Positions 45,525 to 56,652 of a DNA stretch of 64,000 nucleotides are shown piece after piece. Position 1 is the stretch's first letter. Each line of letters starts with the position of its first letter. The position numbers and the translations under genes were made by a program. Where the stretch lies: the NCBI GenBank assembly GCA_029204225.1, contig CM055103.1, forward strand, positions 44,340,604 through 44,404,603, read 5' to 3'. Source of the DNA: Diphasiastrum complanatum (lineage: Eukaryota > Streptophyta > Lycopodiopsida > Lycopodiales > Lycopodiaceae). The notes beneath the pieces are model-generated. The model was not told where the DNA came from, did no database searches, and was given only the letters and a program-made list of their open reading frames with translations.

Positions 45525-46310
45525 TGCAAGAGTGACCAATCTGGAGCCAATTACCATCTGTGGGAATTTAAAATGAGAACAATGCTAATGGCTAAGGATT
45601 TGTATGACGTTGTTACAGGTGCAGAGGAAATACCCAAAGCTGACGACGCAACAATCTCCCGATGGAAGCTAAAGGATGGCAAAGCATTTGCGCTGATTAT
45701 CATCAACATTTCAGACACACAGATCGACCATGTGTCTAAAGCTCAGACATCCAAGAAAGTCTGGAACATCTTGAGCACATTATATGAAGTGTGAGATATA
45801 GCTTCCAAGCTACATCTCAGGAAAAAAATTTACTCCCTCACTATGGCAAATGGTGATTCCCTGCAGAATCACATCAACCAGTTCAAGAACCTATTGAAGC
45901 AAATGGCCGTTGTCGAATCTATCATAGACGATCAAGATGCAGTAATGTAACTGCTTACAAGTTTGCCAAACTCATACGATGACAGCTGGGTGATGATCAT
46001 CACGACACATCTAGAGTTGACTCTTTCAAGAGTCATCACAATGTTATTGCAAGAAGACACTCGAAGGAATAAAGCTACCAATTCCTTGACTGATTCTCAC
46101 GCCTTGTACACCAACAGAGGCATGACTAAGCAGACGAAGAAGAAAGGCCCGAAGCAATCAATGCAAGAGTAGAAACCAACACAGCATAAAGAGTAGTCTA
46201 ACCCGTGGAAAAAGAGAAATTTGTTTTGCAGATACTGCAAGACAAACAACCACGAGATTCAAGACTGTCGGATACTATAGGCAAATAACAATAGTAAAGG
46301 ATAGTCAAAT
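45525..46310 (+). pseudogene. copia F copy 2: gag
   Basis: NYHLWEFKMRTMLMAKDLYD, ISRWKLKDGKAFALI, QAQTSKKVWNILS-type helices (here KAQTSKKVWNILSTLYEV, stop), LLTSLPNSYDDSW and the zinc knuckle CRYCKTNNHEIQDC (complete). Several in-frame stops. Same gag family as copia A at 8.2-9.1 kb but better preserved. Confidence 0.85.
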
Positions 46311-46390
46311 CAAGTGGTGAATGCAACTACAGAAGCTCCACAACCCATTCAAGAAGCGATGTTGCTACTACTCAGCAACAAATCCCAGGA

Positions 46391-46651
46391 ATGGATCATC
46401 AGTCAACAATTCCTCCAAGAAGATCAAGCCAAGTGTGCACACAAGCCACAAGGTATACTCATGAGTCTAGGTGTCTTTTGATACAGGAACCGACGATAGT
46501 CGAAGAGGCACTTAACCAACTAGACTCTGATCTCTCGAGAGAAGCCATGGACAGAGAGTATTCCTCTCTTGATCAAGAACCAGACATGGTCATTAGTCGA
46601 AGCTCCTACTGGTTGCAATCTCATCGATTGCAAATGGATAAGTTTATTTGA
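46391..46651 (+). pseudogene. copia F copy 2: linker before RT
   Basis: EPTIVEEALNQLDSDLSREA followed by MDREYSSLDQ matches the integrase-RT linker of copia A' (EPTIVEEALSQADSDL). It continues briefly toward the RT start (HRLQMDKF) and stops. The gap between gag and this block is a deletion of protease and integrase. Confidence 0.8.
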
Positions 46652-46659
46652 CAACAACA

Positions 46660-47152
46660 ACAGCCACCCACGATCTCCTACAGATGGCACAACCACTTCA
46701 CGCCCTCTCTTGTACTTTTCATTCGCACAAATATAAATTGTGTATATAGTGAATCAATCCAATTACAATGATAACCTCAAGACAGACATAGTAGGTGCCT
46801 TCATGCATCGATTCTTTTCTTCTGACAGATTGTCAGTAATAAGTTCATAACTTTTACAGATTGTGAAGCATGCGGTCATATCCGCTATTGTCTTGTGCTC
46901 ACCTGCATTATCTGGCATGTATATTTCATCATACTTAATTTGATTAAATCATTGTCTGGTTCTACGTTTAGATTCTTGTCAGTATTGCAATGCTTTTCTA
47001 TGTTATGTCTGACTATATAATTGACTTATCTAATTGTTTGCTCATTGCTTCCGCTACCACCGCGCATTCAGCTCTAAATTCATATTGTGTTTTCCTATTA
47101 AGTCACCAGTAGTGCACGCACCGAGGGAACTTCTAGCTACCCCGACACAACA
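46660..47152 (+). repeat. copia F copy 2 LTR portion
   Basis: Shares GCGGTCATATCCGCTA and flanking text with the LTR at 39920-39990 and supplies the LTR 3' end that the other copy lacks. Confidence 0.7.
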
Positions 47153-47355
47153 GATCCTTGAAAGCTCGTTGCATCACCCTTTGAAATGTGGATGGAACAT
47201 TGCACAGACTGAATGGCATAACTTGATACGTGAATGTGCAAACTTTGTAACTAATGCCATCTTGAAACAATTTTTAGGAGCAATTTGGACCAAGAAATAT
47301 CTACTAAAACCATCCAAGAAGCTAAAAGCTTCTGCTCCTGCCATTTCTTCAAAGA
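47153..47355 (-). pseudogene. Ty3/gypsy RT middle fragment
   Basis: On the minus strand IFEEMAGAEAFSFLDGFSRY, then QIAPKNCFKMALVTKF and CHSVCAMFHPHFKG. These equal the gypsy RT block around FLDxFSGYxQ and PFGLCNAPATF. It continues the RT N-terminus at 54430-54940 across copia E, and breaks off at the copia F LTR. Confidence 0.85.
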
Positions 47356-47360
47356 TTTGT
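47356..47360. other. target-site duplication of copia E, left copy
   Basis: TTTGT, repeated at 54425-54429. Confidence 0.85.
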
Positions 47361-48258
47361 TGATGAGAATTGGTATCGCGAAGCTTTTGCGAAGGAATTA
47401 CGATCTTCTTGCAACTCGGATGGAGTTCAGATGCGATCACTGAATCACTCCTATAGTCCTCCAGAGTGTAGTCAGGCACTGTTGATCTTCTTTTATAAAA
47501 TTAGTACAACATTCAACATAGTTTCAACCAAGGTGCGAAATTCAAAAAGGAAAAGAAAACTCAAACACACGATCAACAGTAGAAGCATTTGCATTCGAGA
47601 TCAGACACAACATGAAAAATCATCTATATTGAAATTCTCTGATTTCTTCAAGCACTACATGCAAATCCACGCAATGCGTTGGCGTGGGAGAAGCACGGTT
47701 CTCTCACGAGTAATCGTCTCGCTTTACTAGCGGACAGTTGGATCTCTATGGATCTTGATTACAGAGCTCGTCTCGCACGCAGGTGGACTTGTTTTCTGTA
47801 TTTCGTCTTGATTGCTTACTAGCATTAGACTACTTCATTACACTGTATGTCTATTCTATTGATTTATATGTCAAATATCATCCAGTAAGTATGGTCGCTC
47901 TATGTAAATCTGAGATTAGAGTGATTAAGCATCTACAACTAATCAGGGAATTACAAGAGTGGCAGATTAGCCACGACCTAAAATGGATCTGCTGACATCA
48001 TACCATCATAGCAGATATCTGTACTTCTAGGTACTTGCATAATCTTGCTGGTACTCTTTGGAGCGTGGAGGGCAGGAGAAGGTTTTGTTTCCGTCGTTGG
48101 TTTCGTTTTGGTGTTTGCCTTCTCTTGTACTGGACCGCAAAAGATTTTTGTTCGTGAATCTTTCGTGTTCACGAACCGTTCGTCTTCGTCTGCTTTGACT
48201 TTTGTGTTCGTGAACCATTCGTCTTCGTTTCCTTTGACTTTCGTGTTTGCAAAACTTT
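47361..48258 (-). repeat. 3' LTR of copia E, truncated
   Basis: Matches 53409-54310 closely. It ends where RT coding sequence (VDEKTTFLHGELDE) begins on the minus strand. A sequence present in the other LTR (CTGGACACTGCCAGC) is missing here. Confidence 0.9.
48140..48258. repeat. TTCGTGTTCGCGAACC minisatellite, left LTR
   Basis: Two to three degenerate 35-40-bp units with TTCGTGTTCACGAACCGTTCG and GACTTTCGTG. The same array is longer in the other LTR. Confidence 0.8.
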
Positions 48259-48640
48259 ACGTTCATCTAATTCACCATGCAAGAAGGTTGTCTTCTCATC
48301 CACAATGTGGAGCCTGAGGTCATAAGCTGCTGCATATGCAAATAACAGACGTAGGGACGAATGTTTGATGACAAGAGAGAAAGTTTCAGAGTAGTCAATA
48401 CCGTATCTCTGAGAAAAACCTTTCGCTACCAGTCTTGCCTTGTATTTTGTCACATATCCATCTGGTCCGTATTTGAGCTTGAAGACCCATTTGCATTTTA
48501 CAGTGTGGTAATGGCTCCAACGTCCATACCTGGTTCTTCCTCATGGACTCCATCTCTTCGTTCATGGCTTTGATCCATCTGTCCTTTTCTGGACCTTCAA
48601 TCGCCTCCTTGAAAGTCTGTGGTTCGCCACTGAACCCGTA
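48259..48640 (-). pseudogene. copia E: reverse transcriptase N-terminal part
   Basis: On the minus strand: FKEAIEGPEKDRWIKAM, MNEEMESMRKNQVW, then KARLVAKGFSQRYGIDYSET, SSLRLLFAYAAAYDL and HIVDEKTTFLHGELDE, the copia RT start up to the usual DVKTAFLNGxLxE block. The catalytic YVDD is deleted. Confidence 0.85.
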
Positions 48641-49168
48641 GAACTCTTCTGATGTGGAAGCTGAGCTGCCTGAAACATATCTTGCTGGCGCTCTTCGTGG
48701 TCTTGTCGACCATCTGGGAGATCCTCCTGGAACAGCTATGCCTTTTTCCTTGTCTGTTCTGCTTGGTCCGGAACCATTTTGGTTTATAGGTACTGCGACA
48801 GCAGGTTGCTTCTCGAAATTTTTTTCATCAAATTCGTCGTTCGAATGGGAGGCGACTCAAAAATCTTTGTTTTTGTGTTCGTCCTCTACTCCCTCTGTCA
48901 TTGGCGGCAGGTCATAGTACTGTCTCTCCATAACTTCATAGCTGATAGGATCGTCATTGGCCATTGTCTTGCTCTCATCGAATCTGACATCTCTCATTGT
49001 TTTCACAGTGTTCGTGTCTGGCATGTAGACTCTGTAGTATGACGAGTTGTTGTCATAACCTACCAAAAATCCCTGCTCGACTTTCTCATCAAGCTTCTTA
49101 TGAAGCTTATCAAGAATATGTGCATAAACTGGATAGCCAAAGATTCTGATGTGAGACAAGTTGGGCTT
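48640..49168 (-). pseudogene. copia E: integrase C-terminus and linker
   Basis: SHIRIFGYPVYAHILDKLHK, EQGFLVGYDNNSSYYRVYMP and VKTMRDVRFDES are the copia integrase C-terminal blocks, followed by a polar, acidic linker. Open for 100 codons. Confidence 0.85.
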
Positions 49169-49965
49169 TCTACCCTAGCATAGTTCATGTGGTGTCATGT
49201 GTGGGACACCAGACTTACCTGTTCTATTTTGGATGTATGCGGCTGTAGCTATTGCTTCAGCCCACAGTGCCCTTGGAGCCTTCAAATAGGCCATCATGCA
49301 TCTGGCTGCTTCCATCAGAGTCCTGTTCTTTCGCTCAGCAACACCACTGTGCTGCGGTGTGTAGGCTGCAGTTCTTCTGTGAATGATGCCACGATCATTG
49401 TAGAAGTCAGTGAAGTGATTCGAGATGTATTCGCCACCTCAATCTGTTTTGATCTGCTTCACTTTGCTGCCTATACATCTCTTAGTCCAATTCACATATT
49501 CTGTAAATTTATCAAGTGCTTCAGATTTATTCTGAATAAAATACACTCTGGCAAATTTGCTATAATTATCAATGAAGGTTATATAATATTTTGAACCTTC
49601 TACTGAGATCACGTTGAATGGTCCGCAGATGTCAGAGTGCACTAGCTCTAGAATCTTTGTCGTTCTGTAAGAGTCTTTAATGAATGGTGTGCATGACATC
49701 TTGCCTTTCAAACATGCATCACAGATGGTCGAATTGGTTGCATTCGAGATGCTGACCTCTGTTATCGTTCCATGATGGCTTGCCTGGTAAAGTGCCATTG
49801 AGTTCATGTGGCAGAGTCTTCTGTATCGCAGAGTGTCTGGCGAGTCATTATGAGTCTGATGCACCTGATCTGCAGGTAGGCGTACCTTCAACTGATATAG
49901 GTTCCCCTTCCTTCTTCCTTGAGTGATGAGAGTACTGGTACTGGCATCAATCATGTTGCATGCTT
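49169..49965 (-). pseudogene. copia E: pre-integrase and integrase core
   Basis: TLRYRRLCHMNSMALYQAS and ICDACLKGKMSCTPF form the zinc region. LVHSDICGPF is Asp 1, YITFIDNYSKFARVYF follows, and IKTD, a stop, then GGEYISNHF is Asp 2. HSGVAERKNRTLMEAARCM is Glu, then MTPHELC. All three catalytic positions can be seen, with one stop inside the core. Confidence 0.88.
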
Positions 49966-49970
49966 CGTCA

Positions 49971-51994
49971 GAAACACCAGACGAATGTTCTGGTAAAATA
50001 TATTGATCTACTGAGCCTAGAGACCATAATGCAGAACTACTATATCGGATTACTCGACAAGATCAAGTCTGGTATGAAGAAGTTTGCATCCTACACTTCA
50101 TTGCCACAAATCTGTTAAGATGTTGTCATTATGGAGAATCTTATCTTGAAGAAGAGAGTAGATCACTCCTATCTAAATGCAGAAATATCGGATGGGAAAT
50201 CAGGAAAGTTTGAAGAGTTTATGCTAGTCGAACATACAAGAGAGGAAGGCTATGAATCATCAGGGAGTGCAACAGAGTCAAGCAGATCAAATGCAACAGA
50301 AGACCAAGAACCTTGCACTTTAAGTTCTGGCTGTTTTCAAGCTTATGCGCGCACAGTCAAGTTTTTGAAAAAGACGAATGTACCTTCTACTGAAGAGATC
50401 ATCCAAGTGCAAGGTATCCAATCGAGAATCCACGTTTCTTACAAGGGCAAAATACAGACCAGCAAGTTCGACAACAAGATCCAGTAGTTCAGAGGTCAGA
50501 AGCAGAATCAAGCCGACAAGGAGCTCATCCGAAAGATGGATGTCAGATTGATTCATCCAAATCACAAGTTTTTTCTATAACTAGTGGCACAGTGGAAGTA
50601 TTCCAGTTTATTTTGTGGAAGATCCTAATGGAAATCTATTACCAGTGTATGTCTATCAACTTAGAGATGATGGTATATTGCACTTGGTATCTATGGATGT
50701 GGAGGAAAACACCGTTGAGCCAAATGTCCACATCGAGGGGATCCATCAGCATTCAAACCCTATTGTGCACAATTTGGAGTTTATCATCCATGTTGAGATT
50801 AACTGATGAAAAATTCACAAATAACTAGGAGGCGTTTGGTGTATGTAAACTGATATGCACCTGTGTTGACCAATCCACCTACAGATAGAATGCACTATAA
50901 AAGAAAAATCCCAATGCCATCGGGTTATGAAACAAGTGAGGAAGAAGGCAATTCGACAAAAGTTCCAAGATTCACAGACACACCCACGAGCAAAAGGACA
51001 ATGACATCACCAAAAATAGAGCTGGTAGAATCTATCAAGCCAAATGATAGTTGAGAAAGTCAAGAAATTGGCAACCGAGGAAGTCCGGTAGGTTCTATCA
51101 GGGCTCTTGGCATAATCAAAGCGCAAATTTCTTAGTGATGAATTCCAACTAGTGTCAATTGAGCAATTTGAAGGCAGTTCAGCACAGGATCCAGGGAAAA
51201 GTGCAATCATGCAGCCTTCAATTGGGAAGTACAATGAGAAGGGAAAGACTAAAGTTGATGATTGCCCTTCAACGAGCAAGATTCAACCAAAGTCTGATTG
51301 TTCCACGATGCAACAGACCCCCAAACCAATGCCAAATCAGATTATAACAATACTTCAAAGACAAATCTAGGGAATCCAAGCCCAAAAAGACCAATTGTAC
51401 GGCAAGAACCAGTGCCTACAACAACAACACCTTGTCCTCAATTTGTAAGATTGACTGTTGAGGAAAGTCTTTAGGTTCAAGCATACCACGAATACTTGGA
51501 TAGACAAAGCAGTCAAGAGAGCAGGTCTTATCTACATTATGACTTGAGGGAGACAACGACAATACCACTGGAAGAAGTAGTGCCAATCTATGAGGATCAC
51601 TATCAACAAGCCTTACCATGAGATCCTTTGATGGATGGTGTCGACTATCCATTTGTCAATGAACAAGATTACCAGGAATGGCCAACAGACCCATATGGAT
51701 ATCATTGAAAATCTGGCAAGTCCAAGTTCTTGCTGATCACCATCAACCAATAAAGCCTCAGGTTTTACGTAAGCGATTTCTATCCATGCTTTTCCTGAAG
51801 CATCCATGTCCCAACAATAAACGAGCCAACAACAATGATTAGTTGAAAGTCAATAAAAGGACTTTAGGCCTTTTTGCGGGACTTTTAATGTCGCAAGGCC
51901 TAACTCTTTGGGTTCTATTATCCATTGGTGCACTATATTGGTGATATCTCGCAATTTTGTGTGTAGAATGCTTATTTTATGCCATTTTCGGATC
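49971..51994 (+). mobile_element. unidentified 2-kb insert within copia E
   Basis: Separates the E protease from the pre-integrase and is bracketed by CGTCA on both sides (49966-49970 and 51995-51999), suggesting a 5-bp duplication. It carries coding-like plus-strand pieces: MENLILKKRVDHSY, VEDPNGNLLPVYVYQLRDD, SIEQFEGSSAQDPGKSA and LEEVVPIYEDHYQQALP, with stops. No zinc knuckle, protease or polymerase motif is seen. It could be gag or leader of a gypsy-type or other retroelement. No terminal repeats were found. Confidence 0.5.
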
Positions 51995-51999
51995 CGTCA

Positions 52000-52260
52000 C
52001 ACGCATCCCTGCATCTGCTATTCTTGCTACAGAGAGCAAGTCTTGTTGCAGAGTAGGCACAAACAGAACGTCTTCGAGTCGTCTGTCTCTACCATTGGTG
52101 TTGAGCCATAATGAACCAATATCGTTCACTTGATGTCTAGAGCCATCTCCAAGAACTATGAATCTTGAGGGATCTACACTTCTGAAATCAGACATGATTT
52201 GTCTTGATGTCACGAAGTGTGAGGTGGCTCCTGAATCTAGGATCACCTCATGTGTGTCAG
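52000..52260 (-). pseudogene. copia E: protease
   Basis: THEVILDSGATSHFVTS contains the complete DSG active site, followed by LGDGSRHQVNDIGSLW and VLFVPTLQQDLLSVAR. The end of the domain is cut by the insert. A stop separates it from gag. Confidence 0.87.
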
Positions 52261-53292
52261 TGTTGATGCTGCACACACGTCTTCACAGATATAGGCGGTC
52301 GAACAATTTCTGTTCGTTCTTTCTTCGCCCATTTTCGAGCTCTCCAGCTCCTCGACATAGGATGAACTATTGTTGTTCTCCTGTCTGTTCTGTGCTGACT
52401 TGTTTCTCGGAATCTGGCGGCAATCCATGGTAGCGTGACCCTTCTTATGGCAATGGATACACTCAATCTTGGGATTGAGCTAGCAGGTATCTATTGTATG
52501 CCCATCTCTTCTGCATCTCACACAAGTCTTCTTGTCTGCACTTTGTTGTTTCGACCTCCCTTTGGTCTTCCAGTTGCTTTTGCTTGTTCCCTCTGTTTGC
52601 TGGTCATGATTCTGCCTTTGATTGGACTCCCTCTTAGGCTTAAATTGCTTCTTTGATTTTTCTTTGTTGCCGTAGAGGGCCTGGTCAGAACCATCTTTGC
52701 GATCAAGATGTTCTCTAGCCTCGACTTCCTCTCGAATCTTGACAATCGCCTTTTCGAGGTTCATGGCGGGATCTTTCGCGAGCAGGGTTCTTGTCATCTG
52801 AAATGATCTGGGTAAGGCTCTCAATAGGTACGTGAGTTGCTTCTTAGCTGACACAACGTTCTTTGCTCTAGAGTTATGTAGTGACAGAAAAAGATCCTTC
52901 ATCTTTCTTACGAAAGAAGTGAGGTCTTTTCCATCCCACTGCAAATTCGTCAGCTGATCTTCCAACATCATGATTTGACTTCTTGATTTCATCTGAAATC
53001 TAGTGAGTAATGCATTCCAAATCTCCTTAGCTTTGGAGAGTGTAGCCAGGTCAAGTGTGATACTATCTTCGATGGAAGATGATAGCAAGGCTACTGCCTC
53101 GTCGTTTTTCTCCCTCCATTCACGTAGCTCCTTGTGCGTTGTCGTAGGCATTTCTTCTGTGCCATCCACCTAGGGGAATAGTCCTTCGCCCTTGAGTATC
53201 AAAGATGTCTTAACTTTCTAGGCTAAAAAGTTAGATCCTGAAGAATCAAGTATTGTGTAGATCTTGCTCTACATGCTGCTGATTGAAGCCAT
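52261..53292 (-). pseudogene. copia E: gag
   Basis: Starts at the ATG at 53292 (MASISSM, stop), with KVKTSLILKGEGLF and WREKNDEAVALLSSSIE. A clean 230-codon run holds AKEIWNALLTRFQMKS and ALPRSFQMTRTLL. Two zinc knuckles follow, CVRCRRDGHTIDTC and CIHCHKKGHATMDC, both complete. Several early stops. The double knuckle distinguishes E from elements B, C and D, which have one. Confidence 0.88.
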
Positions 53293-53395
53293 TGCTTCTT
53301 GGAGTCTTTTCTCTTGTTGATGGTTGTTAGTTTGAATGTTGGGCCTTCTGGATCTGCTATCTTCTTGGCTATGTCAGAATATGACAAGATGACCT

Positions 53396-53407
53396 GCTTT
53401 GATACCA
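53396..53407 (-). other. copia E primer-binding site
   Basis: The minus strand reads TGGTATCAAAGC, one base (G) away from the LTR end. It is a variant of the initiator-Met site. Confidence 0.85.
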
Positions 53408-53408
53408 C

Positions 53409-54424
53409 TGATGAGAATCAGTATCGCGAAGTTTTTGCGAAGGAACCACGATCCTCTTGCGACTCAAATGGAGTTCAGATGCGATCGCTGGACACTGCCA
53501 GCTGAATCACTCCTACAGTCCTCCAGAGTGTAGTCAGGCATTGCTGATCTTCGTCTATAAAATTAGTATAGCATTCAACATAGTTTCAATCTTCAACCAA
53601 GGTGCGAAATTCAAAAAGGAAAAGAAAACTCAAACACACGATCAACAGTAGAAGCATTTGCATTCGAGATCAAACACAACATGAAAAATCATCTATATTG
53701 AAATTCTCTGATTTCTTCAAGCACTACATGCAAATCCACGCAATGCGTTGGCGTGGGAGAAGCACGGTTCTCTCACGAGTAATCGTCTCGCTTTACTAGC
53801 GGACAGTTGGATCTCTATGGATCTTGATTACAGAGCTCATCTCGCACGCAGGTGGACTTGTTTTCTGTATTTCGTCTTGATTGCTTACTAGCATTAGACT
53901 ACTTCATTACACTGTATGTCTATTCTATTTATTTATATGTCAAGTATCATCCAGTAAGTATGGTCGCTCTATGTAAATCTGAGATTAGAGTGATTAAGCA
54001 TCTACAACTAATCAGGGAATTACAAGAGTGGCAGATTAGCCACGACCTAAAATGGATCTGCTGACATCATACCATCATAGCAGATATCTGTACTTCTAGG
54101 TACTTGCATAATCTTGCTGGTACTCTTTGGAGCGTGGAGGGCAGAAGAAGGTTTTGTTTCCGTCGTTGGTTTCGTTTTGGTGTTTGCCTTCTCTCATACT
54201 GGACCGCAAAAGATTCTCGTTCGTGAACCTTTCGTGTTCGCGAACCGTTCGTCTTCGTCTGACTTTCGTGTTCGCGAACCATTCGTCTTCGTTTCCTTTG
54301 ACTTTTGTATTCGCGAAACTTTTCGTGCTTCATGTCTCCTGACTTTTGTGTTCGTGAACATCTTTGTCAAGTTGAGGGTTGAAAGCTAGCAAGGCTTTGT
54401 AGTTAGAAACATTTCATTTCTTCA
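53409..54424 (-). repeat. 5' LTR of copia E
   Basis: TGATGAGAATCAG to CATTTCATTTCTTCA on the plus strand, 1016 bp. It contains the TTCGCGAAC minisatellite at about 54220-54370. Confidence 0.9.
54220..54370. repeat. TTCGTGTTCGCGAACC minisatellite, right LTR
   Basis: About four units of 33-42 bp, each containing TTCGTGTTCGCGAAC or a variant followed by a TTCGTCTTCG..TGAC tail. TTCGCGAA is a perfect palindrome within each unit. Confidence 0.85.
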
Positions 54425-54429
54425 TTTGT
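54425..54429. other. target-site duplication of copia E, right copy
   Basis: TTTGT, matching 47356-47360. Confidence 0.85.
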
Positions 54430-54940
54430 GTGGTCAAAGATAATGGAAAGTGATCTTTCTCTACTTGATCATTAAGTTTTTTTCAAATTCACGCAGATAC
54501 GGAATTTACCATTTTTCTTTGGTACCACCACAATTGGCGATACCCAACTGGTATGCTCAATTTCATAAATGAAACCAGCATCGAGAAGCTTATGAATATC
54601 TTCTCGCGATAGGGTAGGATTGGTGGGATAAGGTTTTGCTCTCACATATATGGCACCATCCTATAATGGGATTGTATGGACCTCGACGTCAGGAGGAACC
54701 CCCTTCATTTCTTTATAACTCCACGCAAACACATCTCTATATTTGCGCAATAAGTTTTCCAAATCCCATAATTGGGTTGGATGTAGGTGGGCTCCTATGT
54801 GCACAATACGGTCTATGTCTTCTTCATCATCCTTCAGATTGAGAGGTATTGTCTTTGCAGGTCTCTCAAAAGAAGTTGATGGTGGTTGAGGCTCTCGTTC
54901 TGGCTTTACCATATTGATGATTGTTGGATTTATTTCCTCT
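54425..54940 (-). pseudogene. Ty3/gypsy RT N-terminal part
   Basis: LLRKYRDVFAWSYKEMKGV and VEVHTIPL, then PTLSREDIHKLLDAGFIYEI, WVSPIVVVPKKNGKFRICV and, after a one-base shift, LNDQVEKDHFPL. These are the canonical first blocks of plant gypsy RT. Copia E interrupts directly afterwards at LTTQ. The upstream border near 54940 meets copia I. Confidence 0.9.
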
Positions 54941-54999
54941 GCTCTCCTAAATCAACAAAGCACCATGTGCTTGGTATAGACACTTCAATGTCATTATCT

Positions 55000-55634
55000 C
55001 CTATCCAGAAATTTGCACTTCTTTAGATTTCAATGTTTACTACTTTGCTCGTGACTCTAGCATCACACTGATTGTGTTGTACGTGGACGACCTCACAATC
55101 ACAAGTAATGATGATGAGTTGATTAGTGCAATCGAGAAGGATCTATCCTCCCGCTTTGATATGACTGATCTTGGTTTGATGCACTATTGTTTGCGAGTGA
55201 AAATCTGGCAAAGACGTGATAGCATCGCACTTACACAAACAAACGAAATTTTGAACGTATCAAGATGTACGACAGTAAGCCAGTGTCTACACTTGTGGAG
55301 GTTGGTAAGAAACTTTCTAACCAGAATGAGAGTATGCTAGCTTATGCTACTTTGTTTCATCAGGTAGTTGGTTCACTAATCTATCTTACAATTGCTCATC
55401 CTGATATAAGCTATGTTGTAATTCTTGTGAGTCAATTCATGGCTATGCCTAGGGAGATTCACTGGAAAGCAGCGAAGAGAATTCTTCGTTTCAAAAAGGG
55501 GACACTCACCCATGGATTGTTATATGAGAAGCATCCGACTTTTCCAGTTTTACAAGGCTTCGTAAATTTGGATTGGGCAGGCTGTGTAGACAACAGAAGA
55601 TCCATTACAAGTTATGCTTTTCACATTGGTAATG
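55000..55634 (+). pseudogene. copia element I: RT C-terminus and RNase H start
   Basis: FNVYYFARDSSITLIVLYVDD holds the catalytic motif. FDMTDLGLMHYCL and, in the next frame, VVGSLIYLTIAHPDISYVV and HWKAAKRILRFKKGTLTHGL lead to NLDWAGCVDNRRSITSYAF. RNase H breaks off at HIGNGV near 55634, where non-coding sequence takes over. One frameshift near 55260. Confidence 0.87.
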
Positions 55635-56208
55635 GTGTGTTAAATATCATATATGTGTGTATGTCACCCTTGCTAAAATAGAATTGACATTTAATGAAAA
55701 AGAGAGCAAGAAATTATGAGAAATTAATGTATAATCTTTATTCTTTATAATATAGTAGGGTGCGAAATTTTTGTCCCATGTGTCCCATGGTAGCTGAGTT
55801 GAACAAGACTGTTTTGTGTGGCAATAAAGACCTAAGCTTGATTCTTGAGCATGATCATAAAATGAGGTATTCTAATTATGGTCGTTAAGTGAGATAAAAC
55901 AATTGTGGCCATAGAGTGGGATATATGGACAATTTGTCCCATAGCCACTGGACATATCTACTACTTTACCTTGATTGTAAACCATCACTAAGGGTGAATG
56001 CATGAAGGGCGCCTCTCATCCAACGATGGAGAAGCTTTTTTAAATTATGGAGAGATCATGATGGCAACTTTCAAGGATGATCATTAAGCGTCACATGAGT
56101 AGGAAGCCCTCTTGCCCTCTTGCTTGCACTGTCAATCGTCACGATTTAATATACATTGCTCTCTCGGTCACGATTATTAACATGTTATGTCTAGATCCAA
56201 CTAGATAT
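55635..56208. other. no gene seen
   Basis: AT-rich sequence following the broken RNase H. TGTCCCATGTGTCCCATG near 55775 is a short tandem phrase. Confidence 0.5.
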
Positions 56209-56234
56209 GGGTGGGGGTGGTGGGGGCGGGGCGG
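56209..56234 (+). other. G-quadruplex-type G-rich tract
   Basis: GGGTGGGGGTGGTGGGGG followed by CGGGGCGG has four G-runs of three or more with short loops. Another GGGG lies just downstream. Confidence 0.7.
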
Positions 56235-56288
56235 AGTTGTGAGGGGATGGTGTCAAAATAATAGGGTAAAGATCAAGGTCTTGTTCAT

Positions 56289-56652
56289 GTGAAGTTTGGG
56301 GGTGTTAGTGGAAGCGCTTCCACCTCTTTTCCCGCGACAAAAGCCTCCCAAACTGCTTCTGTTCTTTCTTCGCTGGCAATCTCGCTATCGCGAAATTGCT
56401 ACCCATTTTCTCTGCTGCTCGCAATTGCAATGCGATTGAGATGCGATGGAATAAGAGAAGATAGCTGCCAGCAGGCTGAGCAGAAAGATGGCGGAAGTGT
56501 GGGTAGTTCAATGCAAAACAATGCCATGCTGCATCCATTCGCCCACCTTTGGCAGCCTTTCTCAGCTTCCTTGAGCTGCAGACAGATGAAGCGGATCGAT
56601 TTTTTCTTTCCTTGAGTGTATTTTGGGGCGAATTTGAATTTGTAATCACCAA
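56289..56652. other. GC-richer island with overlapping ORFs
   Basis: A plus-strand frame of 108 codons (MKFGGVSGSASTSFPATKAS..) and a minus-strand frame of 115 codons overlap here. Neither resembles a known family. Composition is clearly less AT-rich than the flanks. It could be a first exon or 5' UTR of a gene whose remainder is not visible, or a fragment of an unknown repeat. Confidence 0.25.

Larger units (their letters stand above)
45525..47152 (+). mobile_element. copia element F, second copy, internally deleted
   Basis: A 5' fragment with gag and the integrase-RT linker, joined directly to LTR sequence ending GACACAACA at 47152. Integrase and RT are missing. It resembles copia A in gag and copia F (37.7-40.0 kb) in LTR. 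Its right end abuts minus-strand gypsy RT. Confidence 0.72.
47361..54424 (-). mobile_element. copia element E, with a 2-kb insert
   Basis: Minus-strand copia inside a gypsy RT. The 5' LTR is complete (53409-54424); the 3' LTR is truncated (47361-48258). Gag, protease and integrase are recognisable. RT is partial, and RNase H is lost by a deletion that also removed one end of the 3' LTR. A foreign segment (49971-51994) splits protease from pre-integrase. The TTTGT duplications and the continuing gypsy RT on both sides prove the insertion. Confidence 0.9.

Noticed and set aside
47783-54064. Duplicate 70-aa ORFs at 47783-47995 and 53852-54064
   Set aside because: They are the same position in the two LTRs of copia E.
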